Numbered from the stretch's first letter, positions 1-12,689 are shown. The stretch: DNA of 64,000 nt from Drosophila pseudoobscura (GCF_009870125.1 NC_046681.1:24388001-24452000), one strand, 5' to 3'. Numbers and translations: made by a program. Notes: generated by a model from the sequence alone, not told the origin.

Positions 1-351
1 CCATTCGAGCGTTTATTTATGAAACGTAAGAAATTTGCCATTCAGATTAATTCACTTATTGTTCTGGGCTATTTTTATACACGATACTCGATGGGGGAAA
101 TGGATGTGCGTTACACCCAGAAGGATGCGTTCCCCACCCTACAAAGAAAATAAAAGTAAAAATGTTAATGAACAACATTGTTTCTGTCATCTCTCTTCTC
201 GCTTACTTGCTCCGATTCGGACGATTCTGATGAAGAGAGTCATGGTACTACGTGATATGAAGATACGACAAAACCGCACAGAAACCGCAAACGAAACGCA
301 CCAAATGATTTCCAATAAGAGCACAAATTTCAGTCAATAATTTATTAATAT
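1..351. other. No gene seen (left edge)
   Basis: AT-rich intergenic sequence left of the palindromic element. Only short chance reading frames are present and no splice or promoter signal stands out. Confidence 0.5.
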
Positions 352-1949
352 GAGGTGAGGCACTAGAGGGACAAGAGAGAGTCAGATCAGCAGCATTGGG
401 AATGCCTCACCCTTTCATGAACTTCGCTTGGAACGAGAGCACTTCATTTTCGATTCTCTTCTCCTTTGCATCCCACTACTACTCCCGAGTAATGGGAGTG
501 GGAAAGGGACAAAACTTGACGAATTTTCAAGCACGCACACCTACACACACACACACAGCTGGAACTCACGTGATCAAACGAAAAAATGGCGAGACAATGA
601 AACAATTACTTATTTTAGATTTTGAAACATGAACGAAAATAAAGTATGCAAAAATAATACATATGTTTTTCTACATGTGTATCCATTGCCGCACTTTTCC
701 TTCATCAAGCAGCATTTTTGACGCCATTTTGCCTCTTTTCCGCCCTTGATCAAACACTGAAACACTGTTTTTGTATCAAATTTCTGCATCACTACACTGC
801 GCTTCACTACACACCCGCGCGACATTTGATTCGTTGGATTTTTCACTATTTTCCGAATTTTCAGGGATTGAAACGCGGAGCTGACCTACGAACACGCGCT
901 TTGACCGGGCGAAAAAATTAGAATGAGAGCGGTGCAAATGCGTTCATTCTATGCTCTCCTTCTACTCTGCCTTATTGCTCTCTCTCTCTCACGCACACTT
1001 TAACTACTTGTATAATTTCATCATGCTCCTTGTCTTCTTCCGCTGCTACTGAAAAGAGAGATCAAAAGAGTGTGGGAGTGGGAGTGAGATGCAGTGACTG
1101 GCGAGAGGGTTACGCTACAATGCGCGGTGAAGCGCATGCTGAAATTATCTAATATAAATAAATTATTTCATATCTCTTAAGGATCCTGGTCCTAAATTAA
1201 TTGATTTAAAGACAGCTTTGAAGTAAAAGAAGATGAAGACAAGGAGTAGAGTTAAGCATAAGCAAAAGTACTCGAGAGAGCGTGGGAGAGAAGAGAGAGT
1301 AATTAGGAAGAGTAGAAGGAGAGCATAGAATGAACGCACTTGCACCGCTCTCATTCTAATTTTTTCGCCCGGTCAAAGCGCGTGTTCGTAGGTCAGCTAC
1401 GCGTTTCAATTCGCCAAAAATATGGAAAATAGTGAAAAATCCAACGGGTAAAATATAGCGCAGATGTGCAAAGTGAAGTTTAGCATAGTGATGCACTGAT
1501 TATATACAAAAAAGTGTTTTACTGCAAGAAAATCAGATCAGAAAGATTAAAAATGGCAACAAAAACGCAGCTTGACGAAGAAAGGGACGGCAATGTGTGA
1601 TATATATTTAAAATGTGTTATGTTAGTACAGATAAACATATTATTTTAGCATAATTTCATATTTTAAAAGGGCCAAAATCTGAAATGTGTTATTATTCCG
1701 TGATGTCGCCATTTTTTCGTTTGATCACGTGAGTTCCAGCTATGTACATATGTGTTTGTGTGTGCGTGCTAGAAAATTCGCCAAGTTTTGTCCCTTTCCC
1801 ACTCCCATTACTCGGGAGTAGGAGTGGGATGCAGTAAAGAAGAGAATCGAAAAGGAATGAGTCCAAGTTCCAAGTAAAGTTCGTGAAAGGGTGAGGCATT
1901 CACAGTACGGCTGATCTAATTCTCTCTTGTCCCTCTAGTGCCTCACCTC
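352..1949. mobile_element. Foldback-like palindromic element, about 1.6 kb
   Basis: The two halves are inverted copies of each other. The left end (352-360, GAGGTGAGG, continuing into GCACTAGAGGGACAAGAGAG) recurs as its reverse complement ending at 1949. Further matched pairs lie inside, for example 397-600 against 1690-1905 and 868-965 against 1310-1410. Paired positions sum to roughly 2280-2300, so the symmetry centre is near 1140-1150. The arms are clearly diverged, so the element is not new. No transposase frame is visible; short frames in the arms are mirror shadows of each other. I could not find a convincing target-site duplication at the edges. It could be a foldback-type transposon or a non-autonomous long-TIR element. 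Confidence 0.65.
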
Positions 1950-4107
1950 TTGAGCAGTGACCCCATTTCCCATTTGCATTGTCATGGTCAGAGCTTTCTG
2001 CTAACTCGGCCGCAATGAGCGGGAGCAAATTTGACCCGGTTCCCACATGCATTTTTCAAGTTCAGGTTCAGGGTCATCCCAATGCTTTTTATGCTAATTT
2101 CGAGAGTCTTCTGCAATGAGTGGGTTAATAGGATTTTCTGAGAAGCATTTTAGAAGGAATTTACATATGAGTGGGCTAATTTTCACAGCTCAGAGATCCG
2201 ATTACCGCCAGTACTCTCACGTCAGGACGGTCGCGTATGCTCCCTAATTGCGTTTGTTCAATTACACAAGTATCCATCCAAGTACTCGATGACAGCTAAT
2301 TGATTTGTTTTGGCCCAGTGAACGGCATCACATGTCCCATTACGCATTACATTCCAATTCTTTTGTGCCTGTCTCAGGTATGTATTCCAAATTGACTCGC
2401 GAGACCCGCACTGGTTCATTGATAAGGTAATTTGTAACTGAATACAACATTCCGCACGGTAGTCGCTCCAAGGGCGTACAGTGCGAACCGGAGTTGTTAG
2501 GCAACCGGAAATAAAGGCCTGACTACAAGTAATTAATAATAATCCCTCAGATTTCGTTCTGTTGTTCGTTGTTTCGTGTACATCCCAAAAGTTTCGATAC
2601 AACTTCTGGTGTAAATCACGCCTGAAAGCGGAATATAACCTCTGCCCTTCTCGAATGTTAGCGACGTGCTAGTGAAAGTAATCCATCTATCAACTCCACT
2701 CTTAAACTGACTATACTGAAACGCACTGTATGCGTGCTCTAATGTACATACATACATATGTACAAGGACACTCCGTCAGACGTCAGTTCTATGTCTGAGT
2801 GCGTTTTATGTTCAGGTCCTAGTTCAATTTCAATTCTGGCTCAAAATTTGATTCCATTTGAGCTGCAACATAAGCTAATTGAAATTAAATTTTAATTTTA
2901 ACTCCTGACGGAAGGGAGTCCTTCCTTCTCTCTGTACCCTGCCGGAGTCTGGTTGGCATGCTGCCCCAGACATGGAATCATGTTTCCAGCCGTTTCAGCC
3001 GGTGCTTTAATATTTGCGCACATCCAAATAAGGCCGACCCTGGGATTGACAACCCTTCTCCCAGGCCTTCTGAACTGTAAATGATGTGGCATACGAGTAT
3101 ATGCCAGGAGCAGTTTTCATTTGACAGGACATGCGGATACTTGGCTTGCTGTTGCATTTAATGGCCAAAATATTTATGCACCAGTACCTTTCTTTGGAGA
3201 TATTAATTTTGGTTTATTTCATCAGAAAGTCAGGAATTAAATAAAACTGTCCCATAAATTTCACTGAATTGCTGGAAAGAAGGGAATCGCCGTCTATTAT
3301 TCTTTATGTTTTTGTTGTTGCAAAACACTTGCGAAATAAGTTTGTTAAATGCTAGAATAAAATATTTGTGGCGTTTTGCAGTAGAGATTCTCTCCTTCTT
3401 TCTCTGTCTCTCTTATGGAACGTATTGCTTTCTTTGTTTAATGCAAGGACGGAGCGATCTCTCCACGATTTCTCTACATTTGGCTCGTCTTGTTATGAGA
3501 GCTGGATAAAACATATAGAGAAGTAGAGGAATTACCACTGTTTATCATATTTTCATCATTACGAACTTTAGAACAAATTATCTATATATTCTTTAAATTT
3601 TTGCACACCTGTCTCTTTCCTTAATCTCACAGCAACACAAATTCCCGCTCCTCTTCTGGGGCGCACACTGCACGAGGAAGTGTGTGAGAAAAAGAGAGAG
3701 AAAGAGTCCGCGTGTGGCAGGGGAAAAGTAGCTACAGAAAATTGGTATCCTCATTCTTGTTATAATAGTACATCGATTTGACCCAGATTCGGCAATCTGC
3801 CAGATATGGTACCTCCTCGTACCTTCAAAACAGACAGCCTGAAAGACAGACAAAGATGTATCGACTTGGCTAATCTTTATGGGGTTGGAAACGCTTTCTT
3901 CTGGGCGTGACACCCATCGAAACTGAACACAAATACCGGGCTTAATAAACTGAACATAATATTTATGTAATACTAATGCAAAAGTCACAATAATAATAAT
4001 AAATCAAAAATAAATAGTAACATAAAAATAGATCACAAAAATATATAAACTTGTGTGGGAATATGCCAGGGACAGGAAGGGGGCAGGGGACATTGTGTGT
4101 GTCCTCT
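1950..4107. other. Intergenic, nothing firmly identified
   Basis: This stretch contains only short frames. A minus-strand frame around 2258-2602 is rich in cysteine but lacks an ATG at its upstream end and is not supported as a gene. The last 100 bases before the cyclin stop are the presumed 3' UTR of that gene. They are AT-rich but show no clear AATAAA on the minus strand. Confidence 0.4.
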
Positions 4108-5427
4108 TCAGAGGTGGGTTCTGCTTTTTTGTTTTGGGGCCAGGTTGTTCTGGAACAGCTCCTGGTTGGTGAGCAGAGGCACCTTGGCCACCTCGTGGAA
4201 TATCTTGTCCGAATACTTGTTGCGTATTATCTTGATGGTGTCCTGCGGCCTGCGATGGAGTCCGGCATTCAAGACGGGCACGATCTCGGCGAATTCCGCC
4301 AGCTGGAAGCCCGTGTAGTGGACCAGAGTCGGGGTCCAGGTCTGTTGATCCAGGTGTGAGGCGCCGGCGCGCATGCGCAGGGCCATGTAGAGGGCGGCCG
4401 ATGCCATCTGCGAGTCCCTGAACCCAATTGTGGCGTAGTCCATCAGCGACAGCTCCAGGATGTAGCGAGCCAGGGTCAGAGTGCGCCTCTGGACCTGGGC
4501 ACAACGGGCGTAGCGGCGCAGGAAGCTGTAGGACAGGGGAATGCCCAGGTCGTACTGGATGAGGCGCAGCGTTTCGAGCTCCATCTTGACCAGCTCGTCG
4601 CGGCTGTAGGCCCCGTCGCAAATGTACAGCAACTCCCAGATCCGGAGGGGCAGGCACTCGTCGTACTTGCTGGCAATGAAGTAGGCTGTGATCCCCAGTA
4701 GCTGCAGATTCTCCTTCTTGATGACTGCGCGGCACAAGTAGAGGTCCACGATCTTCACAGCCAAGTACAGGGTCTCGTGGTAGAGCCTGAAGTTCTCTTG
4801 CAACTCGACCATCCAGTCGACCAGCACGGCCCGCATGTCCGTGGTCAGGTGGATCTGTCGCGGCATGTAGTCCCCGATGGCGAACGCCGGCTCGCGTGTC
4901 TTCAGATAGTTGAAGATCTCCATGGAGTAGTGCGAGACCTGCAACGGGTCGTCCCAGTTCTTCTGGTCAAAGTCGACCACACCTCGCGGGACGCGTCGCC
5001 GAGGCACCACCGGCGCCCAGGCAACGGCGGTGGGACGCAAAGAGGCGCCGCAGGTGGAGACGTCCTCCAAGGCAGACGGGTAAAGGCTATCCGTAGTCTT
5101 GTTGGAAATGCGACGCAACGGCTTGATGGCCACTCCTTGGGCTTGGGCTTGATCCTGGGATCTGCATGGAATCTGGCCCATGTCGCCATTGGGGATCTCC
5201 CCCAAAACGGTCTTCTTATTGATCGTTGCCTTCGAGCGTTTGCCTTCGTCCAAAACCCCGTGGCAGTTCTCTTTGTCCTGATGCAGCGCCATGATCTTGG
5301 CATTGCTAAGATTGCAGTTGTTGCCCAGGGCAGAGAGTTTGACCTTTTCCTTCTTGATGGCCACGCTCATAGCGGCCTGACTGGTTTCGGTGGCCCGGCT
5401 GGATCTGGTTGCCTTTGTGGGCGCCAT
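4108..5427 (-). CDS. CycB3-like: Intronless cyclin B3-like protein (probable retrogene)
   Basis: A single uninterrupted 439-codon frame encodes a B-type mitotic cyclin. Such cyclins bind and activate Cdk1 and are destroyed by the anaphase-promoting complex. The MRAVLVDWMVE signature of the first cyclin box is at residues 198-208, the first box spans about 165-290 and the second about 295-415. The body closely resembles Drosophila cyclin B3 as remembered, for example YICDGAY (268-274) and the C-terminal KIFHEVAKVPLL. A KEN degradation box is at 52-54. A degenerate destruction-box-like SALG/LSN stretch lies near 32-42. The fly parent is about 575 residues, intron-containing and on another chromosome arm, so this shorter intronless copy is best read as a retroposed paralogue. 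The frame is intact with no stops, which suggests it is functional. The ATG at 5425-5427 is the first in frame. The loop after SKYDE (253-257) differs from the usual PP-containing cyclin motif. Confidence 0.88.
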   Translation of the reverse strand: MAPTKATRSSRATETSQAAMSVAIKKEKVKLSALGNNCNLSNAKIMALHQDKENCHGVLDEGKRSKATINKKTVLGEIPNGDMGQIPCRSQDQAQAQGVAIKPLRRISNKTTDSLYPSALEDVSTCGASLRPTAVAWAPVVPRRRVPRGVVDFDQKNWDDPLQVSHYSMEIFNYLKTREPAFAIGDYMPRQIHLTTDMRAVLVDWMVELQENFRLYHETLYLAVKIVDLYLCRAVIKKENLQLLGITAYFIASKYDECLPLRIWELLYICDGAYSRDELVKMELETLRLIQYDLGIPLSYSFLRRYARCAQVQRRTLTLARYILELSLMDYATIGFRDSQMASAALYMALRMRAGASHLDQQTWTPTLVHYTGFQLAEFAEIVPVLNAGLHRRPQDTIKIIRNKYSDKIFHEVAKVPLLTNQELFQNNLAPKQKSRTHL

Positions 5428-7454
5428 TCTGTCAAATACTGTTGTCCTCTGTAGTCCTCTTCCCTCAGTTGAATTTTTGCGCTGTTAGCAGTGGCTTTGC
5501 TTAGTCCTGAGCACTTTTTCGATACTGTTTCCCGTTTGCTGTCTCACAACGTTATGATTTCCTTCACAAAAACTCACTTTTAATGATTTCTCACCTGAAG
5601 GAGGATGCTCGGCCGCCTATGATGGGCTAAGGGATTGTATGCCTGCTTGGAAATTTTCATAAACAAATATAGGCGAAATAGGCTCTTCCTTAGCACAGTT
5701 TATGTAACAGATCAGCTTTTTTTTATTGCGAATTGATAACAAAGCATGGATCTAATAAAACATACCAAAAATACAATCATAAGTCAAAGATCTTACTTTT
5801 TACATTCATTATTATTTGCTGTCACTTCGTTCTGGCTTCTATCCTTGTACTTTTGGTTATCGTATACGTCGTATACATATATCGTATATTTTCTATACAC
5901 TGTATGGTTAGTGGCAACGCCTAAGACACACAAGTAAACTCCTTATCCGATGGTACATTAGTTCATTGTTCTTTAGACAAAAGTTGGGAAATTGAATTTT
6001 CTTCAGAGCGCTAGCCCCCCTATATGCGAGAGGGTTAGCCCCCCCCCATGTGCAAAGAGGAGATTCCCTTCGAGGTCGAGGTCGAGGGAGTAAATGAGAA
6101 CTTTTTCGATTAACACAGATGTCCGCCAAAGGAAACCACCCGCTAATTGACTTTTGACAATGTTCAATCTAATGGCACGGGGACATACATATTCGAAGGA
6201 GGGGCACGTTTGTACTCTCGAAAGGATTGGACTGATTGTTGAATCTCAAATCCCATGAAGGATTCATAATGATGGTGCTCGCTGCTATGGAACTATAGAA
6301 CCTGCTTGTTATTAGACGTAGTGGCACTAGTAGCCAGCTTTTATAAACTGTTAAACTCTTAAAGATGCAAACTCTGTGAGGCACCTAAAGCTGTCTGCCA
6401 TGAAACTATAAAAGCTGGCTGCTATACCGAGCATCAGTTTATAATAACCAGAAGTCGTATTTTGAGCACTATTTCCAATACAAAGGACTGTTTGTAATCC
6501 CTTTCCTCGAATGTTAGTCTTACATCTATCATTCCTGCATGTATGCGTAATGCGGCAGCGCCCCTCGGTCGGTTGGGCGTGAGGAGGGCTGAATCCACTG
6601 AATTTGTGCATTCATTAATAAATCAAAAAATCATATAAATATAAATGTATTGCTGAAATAAGAATGCATTCATATTTGGTTAAAAAATTATCTGCTGTAA
6701 TCGACAGCAATGGAAACCCTAATATAATTATTGAAAGAAAAGTGCACTCTTTGCTTCAAGCTTTTTAAATTTGTAAATAAATAAAAATATATGGGAAATA
6801 GTTTTTTTTCAATGTCGCACTACTTAAATACTTACAACTATAATCGGCAAACAGCATTAAACGGCAATAAGTGTTGTGATAAGTAGATGTAAGCCGGTCA
6901 TTGTTGGTACAGTTGGAGGGTTTCACACTTGCCCAAGGCACGCACACACACAGGCACATGTAAAGCCAGTCGAGCAGAAAAGTGTACTCTCACTCTCTTT
7001 TTTCCATTGCCTGCAGTCCCACAGTCAGACATTCAGAGAGAGCAAGAAGAAACAAGTGTCTGTTCGCATTTTCTTACTGTTTGGCTGTATACGAATGAAA
7101 GCACGAGAGAGACTAGCTTTGGCGAAGGAAGCTTTTGATGCCCTTGCAGATCGTTGGTTGGCGGAGAGCTTTAAAATGAGTTACAGCCGGACTTGGAAGA
7201 GAGAGAGAGAGAGAGCGAGTTTGAGCTTAGCTACTGGACAAGGCTTTACTCATTCTTGCTTAGCTTTCTTTAAGAATCAAGAAAGCGAGCTTGAGCTTTC
7301 TTGCTGTTTGAGAAAAAGCCTGCCAAAAAGAATGAGCCTTGCTTCTGGCTCTCCTTCTTGTGCTTGACTGACGAGACCGTCTCTCTCTCTCTCTCTCTCT
7401 TTGTCTGCTTAAAGTACAGTCTTCTGTTTGCGGTGAGATAACAGTTCTGCTATG
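5428..7454. other. Intergenic between cyclin and phosphoglycerate dehydrogenase
   Basis: This stretch holds the 5' flank of the cyclin gene and then AT-rich sequence. An inverted pair, AGCCAGCTTTTATA near 6330-6345 and its complement near 6407-6421, could form a hairpin. A GA run lies at 7200-7216 and a CT run at 7380-7400. No convincing coding region was seen. Confidence 0.4.
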
Positions 7455-7460
7455 TTTATT
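7455..7460 (-). terminator. Poly(A) signal of the phosphoglycerate dehydrogenase gene
   Basis: The plus strand reads TTTATT, giving AATAAA on the transcribed strand about 115 bases beyond the stop codon. That is a normal spacing for a short Drosophila 3' UTR. Confidence 0.55.
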
Positions 7461-7574
7461 CCTGTTTTGTATTTACAATGAGTGCTGCCAATCCTCTTCA
7501 TAAAACTGGCAAGAGAACGTTGTAATGTTCTGAGAATGCATTAATTCGAATTTCTCCTTGGGGCCGTCCGCGCT

Positions 7575-10500
7575 CTACTGATAATGGGCGAGGGCCTCCT
7601 TGTTGATAACGCCCGCGGTGCTCGTGTACTTCGGGGATGTGCCATTGAGCGCGATGAACTGCTCTGCCACCTCGACGGCAACACGCACTTGCGCCTCCGC
7701 TGTGCTGGCTCCCAAATGGGGCGTGGCCACCACCTTCGGGTGACTGATGAGGGCCTTGGTGACCGCAGACTTGGGCGGCTCCTCGGGATACACGTCGAAG
7801 GCGGCCCCGGCCACTTGGCCACTCTCAAGGGCGTCGATGATGGCCTGCTCATCTATGATGCCGCCCCGAGCCACGTTCACGACCTTGACGCCCTTCTTGC
7901 ACTTGGCCAGAGTCTCCGTGGAGATGAGATCTGTGAAACAGAAGGAAAGGGACATCGATAAATACATATTTCAGGACACCCGTTGATTACTCACTTCTGG
8001 TGGCTGGAATCAGAGGCGTGTGCACCGTTATATAGTCGGCTAGTGGCCAGATCTCCTCCAGGGAGAGCTTCTGAATCCCCACAGCCTTGGCCTCAGCCTC
8101 CGTGGTGATGGGATCGTAGCCAATTATCTACAAAAACATTCCACCTTCAATTAGTATTGTGTCCAAGGCAAAATGGAACTTGTTGAAACCCACCTTCATG
8201 CCCCACGTCTTCATGCGGATGGCCACCTCGCGTCCGATGCGGCCCAGGCCCAGGACGGCCAGGGTCTTGCCGTAGAGCTCCGTGCCGCTGTAGAGCTTCC
8301 TGTCCCAGCGACCCTCCTTCATGCTCTGCCCGGCGGGGACGACGGGTCTGGCCAGGGCACCAATTAGGATGCACGTCAGCTCACAGGCAGAAATAGAATT
8401 GCCACCCGGAGTGCTGAAAGCGACGGAGTTTAGTTAAACATTCCCTAAATGCCGTGACAGACGACAGTCGCGGAGTGGGGGGTGGGGGCGCGGGCGTTTG
8501 TTGTGACTAGACAGCATTATGCAAATGCCCTTCCAAATAGAAGAAAAAAAAAAGAAACCAAGAGGCAAAAAAATATGGCAAATTTTCGCGCTTCGCTCCG
8601 TATCCTTGGCAATGCGCTGTGGCTTGTGACATCGCAGACCCCATTGCCCCCACCTCCGCTCCCCGCGACACTCGGGGTCCCTTAATTATGCGTGTCAAAC
8701 GGCGGCAATTGACCCACCCGGGTCGCGGTCTGGATGGAGGCTGCAATACGATAGCGACGGCCAATCCGCCGATTGAAAATGCGCATAATTTTGGGCTATC
8801 GACAAGCTCCATCCCCCCATTCTCCATCCCCCCCCAGGGCTTGCACTAACGGCTTAAGGAGCACTTACTTAAGGACAACGACATTATGCGCTGTCGCTGC
8901 AGGCACATCGATGTTGTCCACCCCGGCCCCGGCACGGCCCACAACCTTCAGACTGCCGGCTCCAGCGGCCAGAACTTCCGCGGTTATTTTCGTATCCGAG
9001 CGAACGATGGCTGCGTCGTATTTCTGAGAAAAATGCGAGAAACTTAAGAATTAGAGTAGACATAAATATTTATGATAGTACATTCGATTTTTCCGCTCGT
9101 TTTTCAAGTACCCCATAGGGTATCAAATGGGATGTTTTATCTGGCCCTACAGCTTGCTCTGTGCCTCGATTCTGAGAAAATGCTTTCAATGTTGAGGCAA
9201 CATCGTCTGATCGGCAGTCGGCTTGATAAGACCGATTCGATTAGGCCTGCAAAAAGCGGCGATAATGGTGTCTGGCGTTGTGATCTTTGATGTGAATCCC
9301 CACATATTCCTAATCAAAGTGTTGATAGAGTTCAGGCGTAGGAAACACTTTAATACCGTGTACTTTTAGTGTACTTCGGGCTACTAACAGCTGCTAGATG
9401 GGTCGATGGGTCTTTCGCCCATATAATCAATTCTGGCGAACGATTTATATGTCCAGCCTGATCAAATATAGTTACCCATCTTTCACAGCCCTCATGGCTA
9501 TATAGAACATATATTCATTAATGTAGAGAAAATCCACTGAAGAATATTCGTGTTTAGAATAGGCGATCCAACCACATCTGATTTAAGAATTTACCTTCAA
9601 ATTTATATCGTATTTATCTACCTCAATAAATTTATTGTTTGATTTATTCTCTTTAAAACTTTAATGCTTGAAATTTGTATATTAATTTAATCCGAAAAAA
9701 TACGCAAACCCATGAAAGATTTCACAGTACTATCCCCACATTCAATTGGTTGAAATTTGCGAGTAAAATAATTGTTTTCGACATATTTTTTTTTGTGAAA
9801 ATGCATATCTCGTTAAAATTTCAAGCCTGACTGAATTTATTGTGTTAGAGCACAAAAAGCAAAGCCAATAAAATATACATGGAAAATTCTGCATTGGTTT
9901 TAGCAAAAAGTTGGGTAATGGAATGTTTGCCCCTATAAATCCTTTGAGTTAAAAAATCTGAATTATAATTTTAATGCAGTTCATGATTTTTGAACAAATC
10001 TCTTTCTTTTTTTTTATTACAATTTTAAATGCAGCTCATGATTTTTGAATTAATTTCTGGATCACTAATCAGTGCATAAAACCATTAGATTATGCTCTGG
10101 CTCTGGCTCTGGCGAAGCATTAATCCTATTTTTGTTGAAGTACTAACGAGTAAACGAGTAGAACTTTAAGTGAGAACTTTAATTCGACTATTAGTAGATG
10201 CATAACTTTTTTAATAAAACGTTTATATTTGTTTTGCATTCCGCAAACTGTTTGATGAAAGTTCAAGACCACGAAACTAAATCCAATTATGTGGAGAGCA
10301 CTACAATATGTGTATTCACGTATCAAGAGCTTCGAATACATCCGCAGCAGCAAAAAGTGTGTGTACTTTGAGATAATCGCTCAGCCAACAGCTGATAACA
10401 AATAAAATGTAAAATCGAGCGAGTAATTTGTAACTTGTACCCTTCCAGGGGGTACGTCCAAGTACATACATACATAATATTTACGAGTCGGAAACACTAT

Positions 10501-11659
10501 TATCAGTCGGCTGTGACGAACGAGCCTCCTTAGCAACACAGGTTGTTGTGGGAACATTTTGTTTATTTGAAGAGACACTCAATTCGCTACGGGGTTGCAT
10601 CAGACAATATTTGATTGTAGTTTGATCTCTCCCATCAGAGGAGCACTTTCCTCCACAAGGGTATCATGAACATGGCCATTAAAAACTCGCATCTTCGCTA
10701 AGCCTCATGTTGCAGAATACATATGTATCTATGCGCACGAGTACTTATGTTGCTTTGAGGTAATGCATAACATTGCATGCTGCAAATGCACATGTCCCTA
10801 AGCCGCAGTTAAATTACTCAAGAGGGTTTCATTTACATAAAGTTATTCCATTCGCAGGTACAGTGGGCCAAGAAAGTGTTTCGACAAGGGTACTTGATTG
10901 GGTTTGTGCACCCTCTTGAGGGGTTTCAAAGGTTTTAAGATTTGTTGAATTGATGGACAAGACTTCATATAAGGGTTCGTTTTTATGGAGGAAGATACAT
11001 TTCTCCAACATTATAGCTAGCTTTGGTGACATTATAGAGGATTTTTGGAAAGTTACAGGTGTTCGAGAAAACATTTATGCTGAAAAACTCTGTCTAACTT
11101 AGAAACCAACAGTTTTAAAAGTTCAAATTGTATTGTTTAGAGCCGACACTTGGTGATTCCTAGTCTAAATTTGCTTGCCCAAAAACAGAAAAATAATTAA
11201 ATAGCATTTAGAACTCATTTCACTCCCTTTTCTCTTTTTTTCAGTAACAACAAAAAATCCATCACTTAATGAAATTTACATATTCAAATCCCAAGTGTAC
11301 AAACACTTTCTGGACACACTGTATGCCCATGCATATGCATGTGTGTGGATGGCAATCCCTTGGCAACAACTCACCTTAACTTCCTGGCACAGCTCGTCCA
11401 CTGGGAGTTTCAGCTTGTATGTGACCTTGTCGAAGAGAAATGCGTAAACAACTTTGATTAAATTGTGCAATCAATCAAGTGCAATTTTTTCCCCCCTGAT
11501 TGTCTCTGTTCAGGCACTCATACAATCACACCATCAGACATGCGAATACATGAGCACATGCGATGGAAAACTTACATTTATTCCATGCTCTTGGAGCAGC
11601 TCCACACACGACTTGTCCACTGCATCGCAGACCAAAACGTTCTTGATTTTTAGCGGCAT
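7575..11659 (-). CDS. CG6287: D-3-phosphoglycerate dehydrogenase, six exons
   Basis: This enzyme oxidises 3-phosphoglycerate to 3-phosphohydroxypyruvate with NAD, the first step of serine synthesis in the cytosol. Exons by hand: 11576-11659, 11375-11425, 8869-9023, 8194-8413, 7995-8127 and 7575-7930. All introns are GT-AG and all phases join, giving exactly 332 residues, the length I recall for the D. melanogaster protein. The Rossmann GLGRIG is at 152-157. Catalytic residues are Arg236 (NVARGG), Glu265 (PEEPP) and His286 (PHLGA). The C-terminal regulatory ACT region of the 533-residue human enzyme is absent, as in other flies. Intron 2 (9024-11374) is unusually long and holds a transposon. 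The ATG at 11657-11659 gives the N-terminus expected for the family. A small 5' UTR intron ending near 11687 is possible. Confidence 0.93.
9024..11374 (-). other. CG6287: Intron 2 of phosphoglycerate dehydrogenase gene
   Basis: The donor GTGAGT follows codon 45 and the acceptor TTCTCAG precedes codon 46. At 2351 bp it dwarfs the other introns (64-455 bp). It is AT-rich and contains the Tc1-type element at 10861-11321. The remainder shows no coding signal. Confidence 0.85.
10861..11321. mobile_element. Short Tc1/mariner-type non-autonomous element
   Basis: The left end reads CAGTGGGCCAAGAAAGTGTT. The right end, read as reverse complement from 11321, gives CAGTGTGTCCAGAAAGTGTT, so these are terminal inverted repeats with a few mismatches. 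Both ends are flanked by TA (10859-10860 and 11322-11323), the duplicated target of this superfamily. At 461 bp it is too short for a transposase and no transposase motif is readable inside. It sits in intron 2 of the phosphoglycerate dehydrogenase gene. Confidence 0.7.
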
Positions 11660-12004
11660 ATTAAACTTTGCCAAAAAAGTGCTGGAACGGTCAATTGTCT
11701 TGTTTGAATGAGAGATATATGTAGTACACCTTCCGCAACACGCGATCTGCTCGAGGGGCGAAACGATTTTTAAATGACTTCCAGCGCGAGAGCATGCGGC
11801 CATCGAACCTGACTCTGGCCGCTCCGAATGCACTGCGGTCGGCGGCGGCTGATAACTGGAACGATCGGTGAGAAGAGAGCATTGCACGCCCGCTGACGAC
11901 TCTATTTGAAGAAGCTCGCTCTCAGCTCGCCCACACTCATGGGTGCTCTGTGTGTGTGTGTGGGCTTTCGAAACGGGAATTCGTTTTGGCGTGCAAAACA
12001 ACAC

Positions 12005-12689
12005 TTAACCCATGGGGGGACACCGTCACAACACGAGAACGAGAACTTTTTCAATAAAAAGCACAATATTCCTTAAAGTTTTGAAAGAATATTAATTGTA
12101 GAATATATATATATATATTTATATATTTAGGTATATTCAGACAGATTATACAGTGCCGCTCAATTGAATAAGTTCAACAATTTTCAAAAGTCAAACCGCT
12201 ATATCTTTTTAACCAACTTGCCGATTTATATGAAATATTTTTTTTTGTATAGATTAATTCGTTGTTAATATAGCAAGAAATTTTGTTGTTTCCAGGACAC
12301 GTTTTTAAAGACTGTTTATTATTTTTTCAAAACTATCACAAAAAAGCCTATTTATTTTATATATATATAAACATACATATATATTTAGAGAATTTTAAGA
12401 AGAAAAATTAAATCGTTTCAGATATATTCTCTTCAAAAATATTTCTATATATTTTTTTGTACACTCCTGATTGGGTATTATCCACAATATTCCCATCGTT
12501 GAACAGCATTTTGGTAAGAGTACCCGTCCAGAACTATTTCGAGATGTGAACCCAAGAAAAAAAATACTCGAAGTATATCCCATTTAATCTTGTAAACACC
12601 AAATAATCGAAGAAAGTGACTTACGTTTTAATTTCTCGTTCAAAAACCGCTCCCCATTGACAAGACACTCCTCTCATGGTTTCAATATT
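12005..12689. other. Short intergenic gap with transposon-like debris
   Basis: This lies between the 5' end of phosphoglycerate dehydrogenase and the presumed 3' end of the calcium channel gene. It is very AT-rich, with TA runs near 12106-12130 and 12358-12382. At 12149-12180 the sequence TACAGTGCCGCTCAATTGAA resembles a Tc1-type terminal repeat with a TA target, but no matching opposite end was found, so at most it is a truncated remnant. Confidence 0.35.

Noticed and set aside
2258-2757. Two overlapping minus-strand frames, one Cys-rich, as a secreted protein gene
   Set aside because: The Cys-rich frame opens with TTG, no signal peptide exon or splice pair could be placed and no family match was recognised.
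12149-12590. Tc1 transposon with decayed transposase
   Set aside because: Only one end resembles a Tc1 terminus and the enclosed frame shows no transposase motif.
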